NCBI GenBank assembly: GCA_001650955.1 | Contig: LXYP01000012.1 | Span: forward strand, 124,001 to 188,000 | Length of the DNA stretch: 64,000 bases | Direction: 5' to 3' | From: Sphingomonadales bacterium EhC05 | GTDB taxonomy: Bacteria > Pseudomonadota > Alphaproteobacteria > Sphingomonadales > Sphingomonadaceae | Shown here: positions 36,354-45,636 of the stretch, piece by piece | How positions within the stretch are numbered: position 1 is the stretch's first letter | Layout: each line of letters starts with the position of its first letter | The notes under the pieces: generated by a model | The model's input: only the letters and a program-made list of their open reading frames with translations | Told to the model about the DNA's origin: nothing | Database searches by the model: none | Translations under genes and position numbers: made by a program

Positions 36354-37131
36354 CCCCATTTTCATCGACATATTTGCTGATCCGCTTGACCGCTTGATCA
36401 TAGAGGCCACTGGCGCAGCATAATACACCCAGAGCTTTGCCATGGGTTCCGTTATACACCAATGTTTCGCCCAAGGCATTGCTGACTCTGGCGCCTGCCT
36501 CGGCGGCGATCACATGAGCGGCAGCAATATCCCATTCATGGCCCCATCTTGTCGATGCCACGACATCCGCGCGATCATCGGCGACCATCGCCATTCTCAG
36601 CGCAATGCTATTTGGCTTGGGGACAGCGGTCAGGTTGAGCTCTGGTGGCAGTTCTTCCGCGGGAATGCGGCAGCCGTCATATTGGGTGCGCGGACTCGAG
36701 ATCAGCGCGCGGCCATTGACTTGCGTGTGACTGCCTGCCTTTGCCACCCAGGTTTCGGTCATCGCGGGCGCGTCCAACACCCCGAAAATCGGCTTTTCAT
36801 TTTGCACCAGAGCAACCGAAACGCACCAACCGGTCTTGCCTTTGACATAGTCTTTTGTGCCATCAATCGGGTCGACAACCCATGTCAATTCGGCGCCAGC
36901 TCCGCTGTGATCGATATGGGTTTCTTCGGAAAGCCAGCCGGCTTCGGGGACAAGCTTTTCCAGCTCGGACCTCAGGAAGCGATCGACGGCAATATCCGCA
37001 TCGCTAACAATCTGCCCCGGCGATTTCTCCCAGGTCTTGTCTTCGGTTCTGCCAAGCTGCCATTGGCGCATCGCCAGCGCTCCGCCCTCTTTGGTAATGG
37101 CAACCACGCGGTCAAAATCAATGTCAGCCAA
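36343..37131 (-). CDS. Inositol-monophosphatase-family phosphatase
   Basis: This 262-residue enzyme belongs to the Mg-dependent IMPase/FBPase superfamily: SDADIAVDRFL, LSEETHID and VVDPIDGTKDYVKG carry the metal-binding acids, and GHEWDIAAAHVIAAEAG is the second motif. The DGTKDYVKG form (rather than DGTxNF) is closer to CysQ / histidinol-phosphatase-type members. It could be a 3',5'-bisphosphate nucleotidase or histidinol phosphatase. It is convergent with crtB. Confidence 0.85.
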   Translation of the reverse strand: MADIDFDRVVAITKEGGALAMRQWQLGRTEDKTWEKSPGQIVSDADIAVDRFLRSELEKLVPEAGWLSEETHIDHSGAGAELTWVVDPIDGTKDYVKGKTGWCVSVALVQNEKPIFGVLDAPAMTETWVAKAGSHTQVNGRALISSPRTQYDGCRIPAEELPPELNLTAVPKPNSIALRMAMVADDRADVVASTRWGHEWDIAAAHVIAAEAGARVSNALGETLVYNGTHGKALGVLCCASGLYDQAVKRISKYVDENGASE

Positions 37132-37147
37132 TTGTGAAATTCTCCAT

Positions 37148-37208
37148 TTGCCCTGAGCCAGTCAAAGGGCGCGTCTGTATCGATAGACGCGGTTCGACAA
37201 GCTGACCA
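37148..37208. repeat. REP-like composite palindrome
   Basis: Between phosphatase and pmbA genes, TTGCCCTGAGCCAGTCAAAG is followed by the hairpin GCGTC...GACGC (37171-37190) and GGTTCGACAAGCTGACCA. The outer parts resemble a dispersed CCCTTTGAC.GGCTCAGGGC repeat family with its partner TTCGACAAGCT. The last part pairs with TGGTCAGC at 37219-37226. Confidence 0.4.
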
Positions 37209-37221
37209 CTAGTGCTATTGG

Positions 37222-38568
37222 TCAGCCTCCGGCAACCGTCATACTGTCCGTGCGCAATGTCGGAACATTGATCGAAAATTCATATTCCAGATCGTCCGCC
37301 GGGATCAGGCTGGCAAACATGTCTTTCAGGTTCCCGGCGATGGTAATCTCGGAAACCGGTGGTCCGATCTCGCCATCGACGATCAGGAACCCGCCTGCCC
37401 CGCGGCTATAGTCGCCGGTCACGGGATTGACCCCCATGCCGATCAATTCGGTGATATAGACACCATGTTTGATGTCCTTGATCAGTTCCGCCTTGCTGAT
37501 TGATCCGGCGCACATGTGCAAATTGGTAACGCTCACGCCGGGCGAACCGCCGACACCGCGCGATGCATGGCCGGTGGGCTGCAGCCCCAATTGACGCGCC
37601 GATGCGCTTTCCATGATCCACTGGGTCAGCTGTCCATTGTCGACCAGCTTGGTCTTGGCCGTCGGCAGCCCTTCGCCGTCAAACGCCTTTGAACGCAATC
37701 CGCGCTTGCGGTGCGGACAGTCGATGACGGTGATGGCACTATCAAACACCTGAGTACCCAGAGCATCCAGCAAGAAACTGGTTTTGCGAGCGATGGCGCT
37801 GCCGGATATCGCGCCAAGATAGTGACCGAGCAGGCTGTTGCCCACGCGTGGGTCATAGACGACCGGCATCGCACCGGATTCAAAATCGACAGGATTGAGC
37901 CGAGCTATGGCCCGCTCTCCGGCTTCCCGGCCAACCGCTTCCGCATCTTTCAAATCTTCAAAATAGCGTGTGCTGCCATAGGCATAGTCGCGTTCCATAC
38001 CGTCGCCTTCGCCGGCAATCACGCTCGCTGACACGCTATAGCCGCTGGTCGAATATGCGCCTGAAAATCCATGGCTGGTGGCCAAGGCAACAATGCTGCG
38101 CCCAGCGCTAGCTCCGCCACCTTCGCTATTGGTCACGCCTTCTACGGCGCGTGCGGCATCTTCGGCTTTGAGTGCCATTTCCCGTAATATTTCGGGCTGC
38201 GGATCCTGCCCGTCATCACCATCTATCGGATGCGGCGCGGTTTTGAGAATCAGTTCCTCTGGCGCAAGGCCGGCATATTTATCTTCCGGTGCTTCCTTGG
38301 CCATATCAATCGCGCGTCCCACGAGAGAAGACAATATGTCGGGATTCATATTTGACGACGACACGGTCGCCGATCTCGAGCCAACGAAAACACGCAGACC
38401 GATTTCTTCACCTTCGGAACGCTCGACATCTTCCAAATTGCCCAGGCGCATTTGCACCTGCGTCGCCGCATCGCACACATAAATGGCGTCGGCGGCGTCG
38501 GCTCCGGCTTGTTTGGCTTGGGATATCAGGGCATTGGCGCGGTCTTGCGCTTCTTCGGGCTTTAGCAT
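37222..38568 (-). CDS. pmbA: TldD/PmbA-family metalloprotease component PmbA (TldE)
   Basis: PmbA/TldE pairs with TldD to form a heterodimeric protease that trims peptides, including precursors of microcins. The 448-residue protein starts MLKPEEAQDRANALISQAKQ and has the family segments SVSASVIAGEGDGMERDY (in parts) and MEGRG-like context replaced by GMERDYAYGS. The C-terminus has GAGGFLIVDGEIGPPVSEITIAGNL (in parts). I chose ATG 38568 because it starts the conserved part. tldD is not in the window. Confidence 0.88.
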   Translation of the reverse strand: MLKPEEAQDRANALISQAKQAGADAADAIYVCDAATQVQMRLGNLEDVERSEGEEIGLRVFVGSRSATVSSSNMNPDILSSLVGRAIDMAKEAPEDKYAGLAPEELILKTAPHPIDGDDGQDPQPEILREMALKAEDAARAVEGVTNSEGGGASAGRSIVALATSHGFSGAYSTSGYSVSASVIAGEGDGMERDYAYGSTRYFEDLKDAEAVGREAGERAIARLNPVDFESGAMPVVYDPRVGNSLLGHYLGAISGSAIARKTSFLLDALGTQVFDSAITVIDCPHRKRGLRSKAFDGEGLPTAKTKLVDNGQLTQWIMESASARQLGLQPTGHASRGVGGSPGVSVTNLHMCAGSISKAELIKDIKHGVYITELIGMGVNPVTGDYSRGAGGFLIVDGEIGPPVSEITIAGNLKDMFASLIPADDLEYEFSINVPTLRTDSMTVAGG

Positions 38569-38636
38569 GTGCAGGACATAGGTACGCGGCACGACAAGGT
38601 CAACGCCGCTATCGGATCAACGATGGAGAAAATCGA

Positions 38637-39038
38637 TCAGGCGGAAAACATCATTCCGGCAATTTTGATCAAAGCGATGAATATGAAGGGCAGGCCCAGC
38701 GCCAAGACCCATAATACAATCTGATCGGCACGAAATTTTGCAGCCAGACTTTGTTGCGACAAACCGCTATTGGCCATATTGTCCCAGCGTTTCTCATATT
38801 TACGGCAAAATGGGATGATCACCGCGACCAATAAAATCAGGCCAAAATAGGGGGCGATCGTCATGCCTTTGGATTGGATAAAACTAAGGACAAAGAATAT
38901 CTGCATCATTGTGTAGACGAGCAAGGCTGCCGCACAATTATTGCTCATTTTCTTGTTCCACATCACCGCGCCTGACGTACGGACGTCTCCATAGCCGGAT
39001 CGTTTAGCAACTGCTTTGCGGGATGCTGATGCAACCAT
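38637..39038 (-). CDS. Small membrane protein of unknown function
   Basis: This 133-residue protein has three hydrophobic helices (CAAALLVYTMMQIFFVLSFI, PYFGLILLVAVIIPF and IVLWVLALGLPFIFIALIKI) and a basic N-terminal tail. GAGGGGA lies eight bases before ATG 39038. It is upstream of pmbA on the same strand, 68 bases away. No family is recognised. Confidence 0.55.
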   Translation of the reverse strand: MVASASRKAVAKRSGYGDVRTSGAVMWNKKMSNNCAAALLVYTMMQIFFVLSFIQSKGMTIAPYFGLILLVAVIIPFCRKYEKRWDNMANSGLSQQSLAAKFRADQIVLWVLALGLPFIFIALIKIAGMMFSA

Positions 39039-39244
39039 TTCCATTCCCCTCAGAGTGTCTTCGCCTATAGCAGTCGAGATTACCCCGTTCTGCACAGATA
39101 CAACACTATAACTATTTTTTTGAAAAAGCCAAATATTCCGCTTTTTCGGCAGATTATATCCTTAATTGCGGGTTCTGCTTGCCAAAAATTACCATTTGAG
39201 ACAGAATCAGTTTTCATTCGCAATTCAAATTCTGGGGCCCATTC

Positions 39245-40537
39245 ATGTCATCTCTGCTTTCTGATCCGCTCACCCTCCCTTGTGGTGCCATCCTGCCCAA
39301 TCGCATAGCCAAAGGCGCGATGACCGAAGGCATGGCCACGCCCGATGGTGTTGCGACGCCTGAATTGGAACGTCTCTATGGTATCTGGTCTGACGGCGGC
39401 GCGGGAATGCTGCTCAGCGGCAATATCCAGATTGACCGCCACCATCTCGAGCGGCCCGGAAATGTCGTGATCGACGGACCCGCAGATGATCCGACAATGG
39501 CGGCGCTGAAAAGCTGGACCAAAGCCGCCACCCGCAATGGCAATCATTTTTGGGCCCAGATCAGCCATGGCGGGCGCCAGACCCAAAGCAATGTCAACAA
39601 ACATCCCAAGGCCCCCTCGGCGGTCAAGCTTGGCCTGCCTGGCGGCCAGTTTGGCGAACCTGTCGCGCTCACCATTTCAGAGATAGAAGAATTGACGGAT
39701 CGCTTCGCGCTTGCCGCAAAAACCTGCCAGGCGGCCGGCTTTACCGGCGCGCAGATCCACGCCGCCCATGGCTATCTGCTGAGCAGCTTCCTGAGCCCCC
39801 GCTCCAACCAGCGCGAAGATGCCTATGGCGGACCGCTGGAAAACCGTGCCCGCTTCTTGCTCGACGTGATCGAGAAAACCCGCGCGGCGGTCGGGCCTGA
39901 CTTTCCGATATCGGTCAAGCTCAACAGCGCCGATTTCCAGAAAGGCGGATTTAATTTCGAAGACAGTCTGCAGGTCGTCCAGTGGCTCGAAGCGGCCAGC
40001 GTGGACCTCGTCGAGATATCGGGCGGCACCTATGAACAACCGGCCTTGATGGGCGCCGACGGGATGGAAGAGAAAGAGGAGCAGAATGTCGCGCCCTCGA
40101 CCAAGGCGCGCGAGGCCTATTTCGTCGATTTTGCCAAGGCGATGCAGGCGGCGGTCACCGTCCCGCTGATGGTCACTGGCGGTTTCCGTACCCGCGCGGC
40201 AATGACCAGTGCGCTGGAAAGCGGGGCTGCGGATCTGATCGGTCTTGGCCGCCCGATGTGCGTGATGACCGACGCACCCAAGCAGCTATTGGAGGGATTG
40301 GAGGCACTGCCGCGCTTCGAAGATGAGCTCCAACTGATCCCCGATTGGTTAGGATTTCTCAATAAATTTCAAATGGTTAAAGCTATTTCAGGCTTTGCGA
40401 CCATCTACTGGTTCTACGAGCAGCTGGAAAGTATCGGCAAGCGCGGCACCACCATCCCGAAGCTTAGCGTCTTCAAAGCCTTTCGGGCGGTCGAAGCGCG
40501 CAACAAACGGATATTGGCAGCGCGCACGCTGTCCTGA
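39245..40537 (+). CDS. NADH:flavin oxidoreductase (old yellow enzyme family)
   Basis: This 430-residue FMN enzyme has LPNRIAKGAMTEGMATPDG at the N-terminus, FWAQISHGGRQTQSNVN, then GAQIHAAHGYLLSSFLSPRSNQR (in parts) and a C-terminal VTGGFRTRAAM and DLIGLGRPM that bind FMN phosphate. The conserved HGG and histidine pair (H-AAHGY) match the 2,4-dienoyl-CoA-reductase-like/OYE type. It likely reduces electrophilic alkenes; the substrate is unknown. It converges with the lipoxygenase gene, 9 bases away. Confidence 0.88.
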   Translation: MSSLLSDPLTLPCGAILPNRIAKGAMTEGMATPDGVATPELERLYGIWSDGGAGMLLSGNIQIDRHHLERPGNVVIDGPADDPTMAALKSWTKAATRNGNHFWAQISHGGRQTQSNVNKHPKAPSAVKLGLPGGQFGEPVALTISEIEELTDRFALAAKTCQAAGFTGAQIHAAHGYLLSSFLSPRSNQREDAYGGPLENRARFLLDVIEKTRAAVGPDFPISVKLNSADFQKGGFNFEDSLQVVQWLEAASVDLVEISGGTYEQPALMGADGMEEKEEQNVAPSTKAREAYFVDFAKAMQAAVTVPLMVTGGFRTRAAMTSALESGAADLIGLGRPMCVMTDAPKQLLEGLEALPRFEDELQLIPDWLGFLNKFQMVKAISGFATIYWFYEQLESIGKRGTTIPKLSVFKAFRAVEARNKRILAARTLS

Positions 40538-40546
40538 CGGTCCCGA

Positions 40547-42529
40547 TCAGATATTGGTGCTGGTCGGAATCAGGCTCGGCTGCAGATAGGTATAGGGATG
40601 CATGCGGCGCTTGTTGCGGGCAATGATCCGCTCCTCGACCGCGCGTAATCCCGCCTGAAAGCGGGACAGCGGGCCTTCGTCACCCGTGATCCGTGGATCC
40701 TGAAACCAGCTTTTATAGGGTGCGCGATTGGTCTTATAGTCACCCAGCGGACGATAATAGACCGACCCCAGAAGCACCAGCGACGACAATTGCAGGAGCG
40801 ACAGCGACATTGGCGGCATATAGCCAATCCATTCCTGTTTATCATGGCCGTCCTGCTGCATCGGGGCCGCGCTCCAGCCGCCGCCCGTGATCGCCGGCGC
40901 GAAGGTCATGACCTGCTTTTGCGGGAAATTGACCGCCGCATGCTGGGCGCTGGCCGTGAAGATGATCATCGTGCAGACATCGACGAGCTGCGCCCGCGAG
41001 CTAATCGCTTCAAAGCCTTCCATCAGGCCTTCTGCGGCGATTGATGTCGCCCATAGTGCCAGCTCGCTATCCGCCGTAACCGCATCATCATCGGTATAAT
41101 AGATATCAATATATTGCTCGGCCCATTCATGGATCGCGTTCCAGACCAGCAATGCATCATCCCGATAGGGAAAATCGGGCAGCTTCGAGGCATCGCCGAC
41201 ATGCCGTCTGGCCATGTCATGAGGCACCATCTTGTCATAGAAATTGAACGAGAGGCGACCTTGAACGGCGGTCAACTGGCTGGAGGTGATTGTCCCGCCA
41301 AAAAATTGATCAATCGGCCCGCCCTGATTGATCAGGGTTTTCACCGCCAGATTGTTGATGAATAATGTGCCTTCAAAATGGGGCACAAGCAGAGACCAGA
41401 GCGGATGGATATTTGCCAGATTGCGGCGGGTCGCCACCGCAATCGCTTCGCTGACCAGATGGGTGCCGGCAAGATGGACGAACAGTTCGTGATAATTGCA
41501 GTCGGCGACCTGAACGACAAATTTGGCAATTTCCCAGCCCCATTTGTCTTTCTCGGCAACCGTCGGCGTCATCACCGGATATTGGGAGCTGTCCTGACCA
41601 CATTGAATGGCCACCGCTTTCAGCGCCGATCCGCCGGGAGGCACCGCAAATAGCGCCATCGGCTGGTAGACATATTTGGCATGCCCCTGCCAGACACCCG
41701 CAACCAATATCTCCAGATCCTTGTAATCATTGAGGAAGACGCGACCATCGGCCAGCGCCTGTTGCAAATCATCACCGGGTATCGCCGCTGCATATTGTGC
41801 TGCACTGACCGGAAAATTTTCGGGCAGTTCGGCGATACCGGTGATCAGCATCGGGTTCGGACCAGCAACGCGGAGCCGAGCGAATTCATCATCATCCTGA
41901 AATGTATAGGCAATGCCGGGTGCTTTCATCGTCCGGAACTGATCGCGATAGGCTTCGATCGACTTGATATTCGCAGCCTCTTCGGCCTTCAGAATATCGA
42001 TCAGGATCAGGAATATGTCATGCACTTCGCCGGCAAATTTCTGCAGCGCCGAGATATCTGACGATTGCTCCGCTTCGGCAACGCCTGCCTCGAGCGCGTC
42101 GAGACCATTTTTCACATGACCATGTTTTTCACAAAGCGCAGCGACCGAGGAAGAAATCTCCTGTGCCTGGGTCTGCGATTTGGAGACAATCTGTCTTGCC
42201 GCATCGTCCAGACCTGCAAGGATCGGGTGGAGTTCAACCGCGATCACATTCTCGATGATAGCCAGGCCAACTTCGAGCACATGAAACCACCAGACGATCG
42301 ACGGCTTGTCATCCGAAGGCACATGCGTCGCGAGCGGCACGCCCGGCAGGCTCGCAATATCGGTGGTCCACTGATAGGCGGCGCAAGTCTTGGCAATCTG
42401 CGCGCGACGCTGCTGCCGCTGTTCGATCGTGTCATTCTGCGGCAGGCTGGGGTCAACCGCACCGCGCTTCACCGTTTCAAGTTGAACGCCATCTTTGGCG
42501 ACGATCGTTTGGGCGTTTTCAAATGACAT
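40547..42529 (-). CDS. Bacterial lipoxygenase
   Basis: Lipoxygenases are non-heme iron dioxygenases that turn polyunsaturated fatty acids into hydroperoxides. This 660-residue protein has the full iron-ligand set: H352 and H357 in HLAGTHLVSEA, H530 and N534 in AQHAAVNFP, and the C-terminal isoleucine 660 (TSTNI). The segment ATRRNLANIHPLWSLLVPH is family-typical. There is no PLAT domain; the N-terminal 200 residues are helical. AGGAG seven bases before ATG 42529 decides the start, although the frame is open to 42706. It is divergent from a diguanylate cyclase gene. No export signal is seen, so it probably acts in the cytoplasm. Confidence 0.93.
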   Translation of the reverse strand: MSFENAQTIVAKDGVQLETVKRGAVDPSLPQNDTIEQRQQRRAQIAKTCAAYQWTTDIASLPGVPLATHVPSDDKPSIVWWFHVLEVGLAIIENVIAVELHPILAGLDDAARQIVSKSQTQAQEISSSVAALCEKHGHVKNGLDALEAGVAEAEQSSDISALQKFAGEVHDIFLILIDILKAEEAANIKSIEAYRDQFRTMKAPGIAYTFQDDDEFARLRVAGPNPMLITGIAELPENFPVSAAQYAAAIPGDDLQQALADGRVFLNDYKDLEILVAGVWQGHAKYVYQPMALFAVPPGGSALKAVAIQCGQDSSQYPVMTPTVAEKDKWGWEIAKFVVQVADCNYHELFVHLAGTHLVSEAIAVATRRNLANIHPLWSLLVPHFEGTLFINNLAVKTLINQGGPIDQFFGGTITSSQLTAVQGRLSFNFYDKMVPHDMARRHVGDASKLPDFPYRDDALLVWNAIHEWAEQYIDIYYTDDDAVTADSELALWATSIAAEGLMEGFEAISSRAQLVDVCTMIIFTASAQHAAVNFPQKQVMTFAPAITGGGWSAAPMQQDGHDKQEWIGYMPPMSLSLLQLSSLVLLGSVYYRPLGDYKTNRAPYKSWFQDPRITGDEGPLSRFQAGLRAVEERIIARNKRRMHPYTYLQPSLIPTSTNI

Positions 42530-42710
42530 AACAGCTCCTGCTTTTGGAAATGGGGGGTGTTTCAGGCACCTTGGAATAGCAGAAACATGGTAAATTTTTG
42601 GTAAATCTATCCTCTTGTAAATTGGCTGATCAAGCCGGGCTTCAAGCCATTCCCGGCTGATGGTTTTCCCGGTTAACATCTCGTTTACGATATCTTGATA
42701 ATCCAAGCGA

Positions 42711-43856
42711 ATGAGCGCTACGCTTCAATCCGTTTGGACCAGATTATTCCCGCCCATCCCCACCTCTGTCCGGGATGAGTTTCTGCTGTTGAGTGCAACC
42801 CGATTGCAGAGCCAATCGCGTCATTTGTTTCTGGCGATGCTGCTGACGATCCCGATGGTTCTCTATGCATCGATCATCATTCCCGGCACCAATCCGATGA
42901 TCCGCTATGGCGTGCCGCTTGCGATGGGAACATCCTGCCTGATCGGATTCATCTCGCTGCTCAAGGATCGCAATGCTTCGGACAGTCCGAAAGAAGCGCG
43001 GAAATTCATCAAAGAGGCCACTTTCTTCTCGGCGACCATCTGCATATTGGTCAGCGTCTGGTGCGTGACCGGCTGGTATAATGCGCCGGAGGCAATGAAG
43101 CTCTATTTCCCGTTCACGCTGGCGATGGGATCGCTGACAACCATCTATAATCTCGCGACCATCCGGGCCGCCGCAATATCGAATGTAATCATCGGTATCA
43201 TGCCGATCACCCTGTTGATGCTGCTGTCAGGCGATCCGATCGGATTGTCCGCCGGGGCCAGTCTGGTCATGGTGACGACTTTTCTGCTCCGATTGATCAC
43301 GCTGCAGAATGATCAATTCGTCAAGCTGCTGCTGCTGCAAAATGAGATGAAACAATTGGCCGATACCGATCCGCTGACCGGCCTATATAATCGCCGCGCA
43401 CTGGCCGAACATCTTGACCTTCAAACGGACGCGCCAGAAACCGATGCGACCTTTGCTATTGCTTTAATTGATCTGGATGGCTTCAAACCGGTCAATGACC
43501 AATATGGCCATGCCGTCGGCGACAAATTGTTGGTCGAAATCGCCCGCCGTTTCAAAAATACAGTCGGCGATCAAGGCATTGTCGCGCGCACCGGCGGTGA
43601 TGAATTTGCGATCTTGCTGCCGCGTGGATCATCCATCCCGCATAGTGCGATCGCCGAGCAGATGCTCACTCAGCTGATCACACCCTGTGCAGTGGACGGA
43701 CATCTCATTCGTGTCGGCGCCAGTATCGGCACAGCCAGTTGGCCGGAGGATGGCAGAGACGCCAAATCCCTGTTCGAAAAAGCGGACAAGGCGCTCTATC
43801 TCGCGAAGGCAAAACCAGCCGACAAGATCCAGGTTCGCGATCAATCTGCAGCTTGA
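42711..43856 (+). CDS. Membrane diguanylate cyclase (GGDEF)
   Basis: This 381-residue protein has several N-terminal transmembrane helices (about 40-200) and a C-terminal GGDEF domain (about 215-375). DPLTGLYNRRALAEHL starts the domain and GGDEF itself is intact at 295-299, so c-di-GMP synthesis from GTP is expected. The inhibitory I-site RxxD is absent (GDQG there), so product inhibition through that site is unlikely. It is divergent from the lipoxygenase gene; the N-terminal membrane sensor has no recognised ligand. Confidence 0.9.
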   Translation: MSATLQSVWTRLFPPIPTSVRDEFLLLSATRLQSQSRHLFLAMLLTIPMVLYASIIIPGTNPMIRYGVPLAMGTSCLIGFISLLKDRNASDSPKEARKFIKEATFFSATICILVSVWCVTGWYNAPEAMKLYFPFTLAMGSLTTIYNLATIRAAAISNVIIGIMPITLLMLLSGDPIGLSAGASLVMVTTFLLRLITLQNDQFVKLLLLQNEMKQLADTDPLTGLYNRRALAEHLDLQTDAPETDATFAIALIDLDGFKPVNDQYGHAVGDKLLVEIARRFKNTVGDQGIVARTGGDEFAILLPRGSSIPHSAIAEQMLTQLITPCAVDGHLIRVGASIGTASWPEDGRDAKSLFEKADKALYLAKAKPADKIQVRDQSAA

Positions 43857-43860
43857 GCAA

Positions 43861-45549
43861 CTAGCCCATTTCTTCGGCGCGCAAAGCTTTGCGATCCAAT
43901 TTGCCAATCATGGTTTTCGGGAGGCTCTCCCTGACGACAACTTCGATAACCCGTTCATGTTTGCCCAGCTTCGGGTTGAGCCATATTTTCAATTCTTCGC
44001 CGGTCGCCTGGTTACCGTCTTCTAGGGCCACATAGGCCTTCGGGCTCTCTCCGCGATAGTCATCCGGCACACCGATCACGAGCGCCTCTTTCACCGCGTC
44101 ATGCTGGTAGAGCACTTCCTCGACCTGGCTCGGAAAAACCTTGAACCCGCCGACCGCAATCATGTCCTTAATCCGGTCGACAATCTTGATATAGCCATCT
44201 TCATCAATCGTCGCGACATCGCCGGTGCGCAGGAATCCTTCGACAAAGACTTTTTCGTCTTCCTCCGGCAAATTCCAATAGCCCTGCATGACCTGCGGGC
44301 CGGAAAAGATCAGTTCGCCCGGTTCGCCATCGGGGACCTCTTTGGTCGGATCTTCCTTGTCGACCAGTTTCACCAGCGTGCCCGCAACCGGCTGACCAAT
44401 CGTGCCCGGCTTGTTGAGCCCTTCATAGGGATTGCAGCTCACCACGCCGCAGCTTTCGGTCAGGCCATAGCCTTCGACCAGCTTGGCGCCAGTCTTGGCT
44501 TCAAATTTCTTCTTCAACTCCTGCGACAAGGGCGCACCGCCGGACACGCAGACTTTGAGCGAAGAGAATTTGGTCTTGTCGATATCGGGATGATCGAGCA
44601 GCGCCTGATACATGGTCGGCACGCCCGGCATCGCGGTGATATTGTTGCGGGTGATCGCCTTCAGTGTCTGCTTGGCGTCAAAACGCGGCAACATCACGAT
44701 CTCACCACCGCGCTCGATGGTCCGGTTGAGCACCGCGCTATTGGCGAAGACATGGAAGAATGGCAGCACGCCCATCAGACGATCTTCTTCGTCGATGAAC
44801 GGGTCCATACTGTTGATCTGCCGGGCATTGGCGGTCAGATTCTGGTGACTGCACATCGCGCCCTTGGGGGTGCCGGTGGTGCCGCCGGTATATTGCAATA
44901 GGGCAATATCCTTTTCCGGACGGATATTGGGCGCCTTATAGTCTCCATCATTGTTGATCAGATCGGAGAAAGGCGTGATCCGGTCGTCCTTGGGCTGCGG
45001 AGAATTTTCCTTGCGCCGGAATAAGGAATAGAAGAGCGCCTTGGCTCCGGGCAACACGCCGGAAATACTCCCGACCACAAGCCGTTCCAGACTCGATTGC
45101 TGAAGCACTTCATAAGCGGTCGGGAAAACCGCCGAGGCTGAGAGCGTGAACAATATCTTGGTTCCACTGTCCTCGACCTGATGGTTGAGCTCTTCGACTG
45201 TATATAAGGGCGAGAAATTCACCACGGTCGCGCCAATGGCCATCGCGCCATAATAGGCGCTGACATAATGCGGGACATTGGGCAGAAACAATCCGATCCG
45301 GTCACCTTTGCCGACACCCAGATCCTGCAATCCCTTGGCCACGCGCGTGACACCTGCGGCAACTTCGGTATAGCTATATTTGCGGCCCATGAAATCCAGC
45401 AGATTGGCATCCCCGCGCCGGCCCGCCGAGCGAAAAAACATCCCCGGCATCGACAGCGGCGGGAAAAACTGGTCCCACTGGGTGGGATGATTATAGTGCG
45501 TTTTCCAGATCGGTTGCTGGTCGGAAGATGAAAGATCAGTCATTGACAT
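43861..45549 (-). CDS. fadD: Long-chain fatty acid-CoA ligase (FadD type)
   Basis: This protein of about 562 residues is an AMP-forming acyl-CoA synthetase. The ATP-binding P-loop-like motif is LLQYTGGTTGTPKGAM, the adenylation motif is YGLTESCG, and later FLRTGDVATIDEDGYIKIVD and KDMIAVGGFKVFPSQVEEVL are the hinge and C-terminal motifs. It activates fatty acids for beta-oxidation or lipid synthesis. The start is uncertain: ATG 45549 and 45543 are two codons apart and neither has a good ribosome site. It is divergent from the MFS gene. Confidence 0.92.
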   Translation of the reverse strand: MSMTDLSSSDQQPIWKTHYNHPTQWDQFFPPLSMPGMFFRSAGRRGDANLLDFMGRKYSYTEVAAGVTRVAKGLQDLGVGKGDRIGLFLPNVPHYVSAYYGAMAIGATVVNFSPLYTVEELNHQVEDSGTKILFTLSASAVFPTAYEVLQQSSLERLVVGSISGVLPGAKALFYSLFRRKENSPQPKDDRITPFSDLINNDGDYKAPNIRPEKDIALLQYTGGTTGTPKGAMCSHQNLTANARQINSMDPFIDEEDRLMGVLPFFHVFANSAVLNRTIERGGEIVMLPRFDAKQTLKAITRNNITAMPGVPTMYQALLDHPDIDKTKFSSLKVCVSGGAPLSQELKKKFEAKTGAKLVEGYGLTESCGVVSCNPYEGLNKPGTIGQPVAGTLVKLVDKEDPTKEVPDGEPGELIFSGPQVMQGYWNLPEEDEKVFVEGFLRTGDVATIDEDGYIKIVDRIKDMIAVGGFKVFPSQVEEVLYQHDAVKEALVIGVPDDYRGESPKAYVALEDGNQATGEELKIWLNPKLGKHERVIEVVVRESLPKTMIGKLDRKALRAEEMG

Positions 45550-45636
45550 TGGTGTAAGTGAGACGATCCGGCCTGACAATGAAAAATCTCTTCATTCGGC
45601 GGTAGTGATTTTCTATTACTATTGCTAACGGGGCGC

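Noticed and set aside
40690-40710. GGATCCTGAAACCAGCTT resembling the REP-like unit
   Set aside because: It lies inside the lipoxygenase coding sequence and lacks the second palindromic half, so it is a chance match.
42530-42706. N-terminal extension of the lipoxygenase frame by 59 codons
   Set aside because: AGGAG sits at the right distance from ATG 42529, and the extension would reach to within a few bases of the divergent GGDEF gene.
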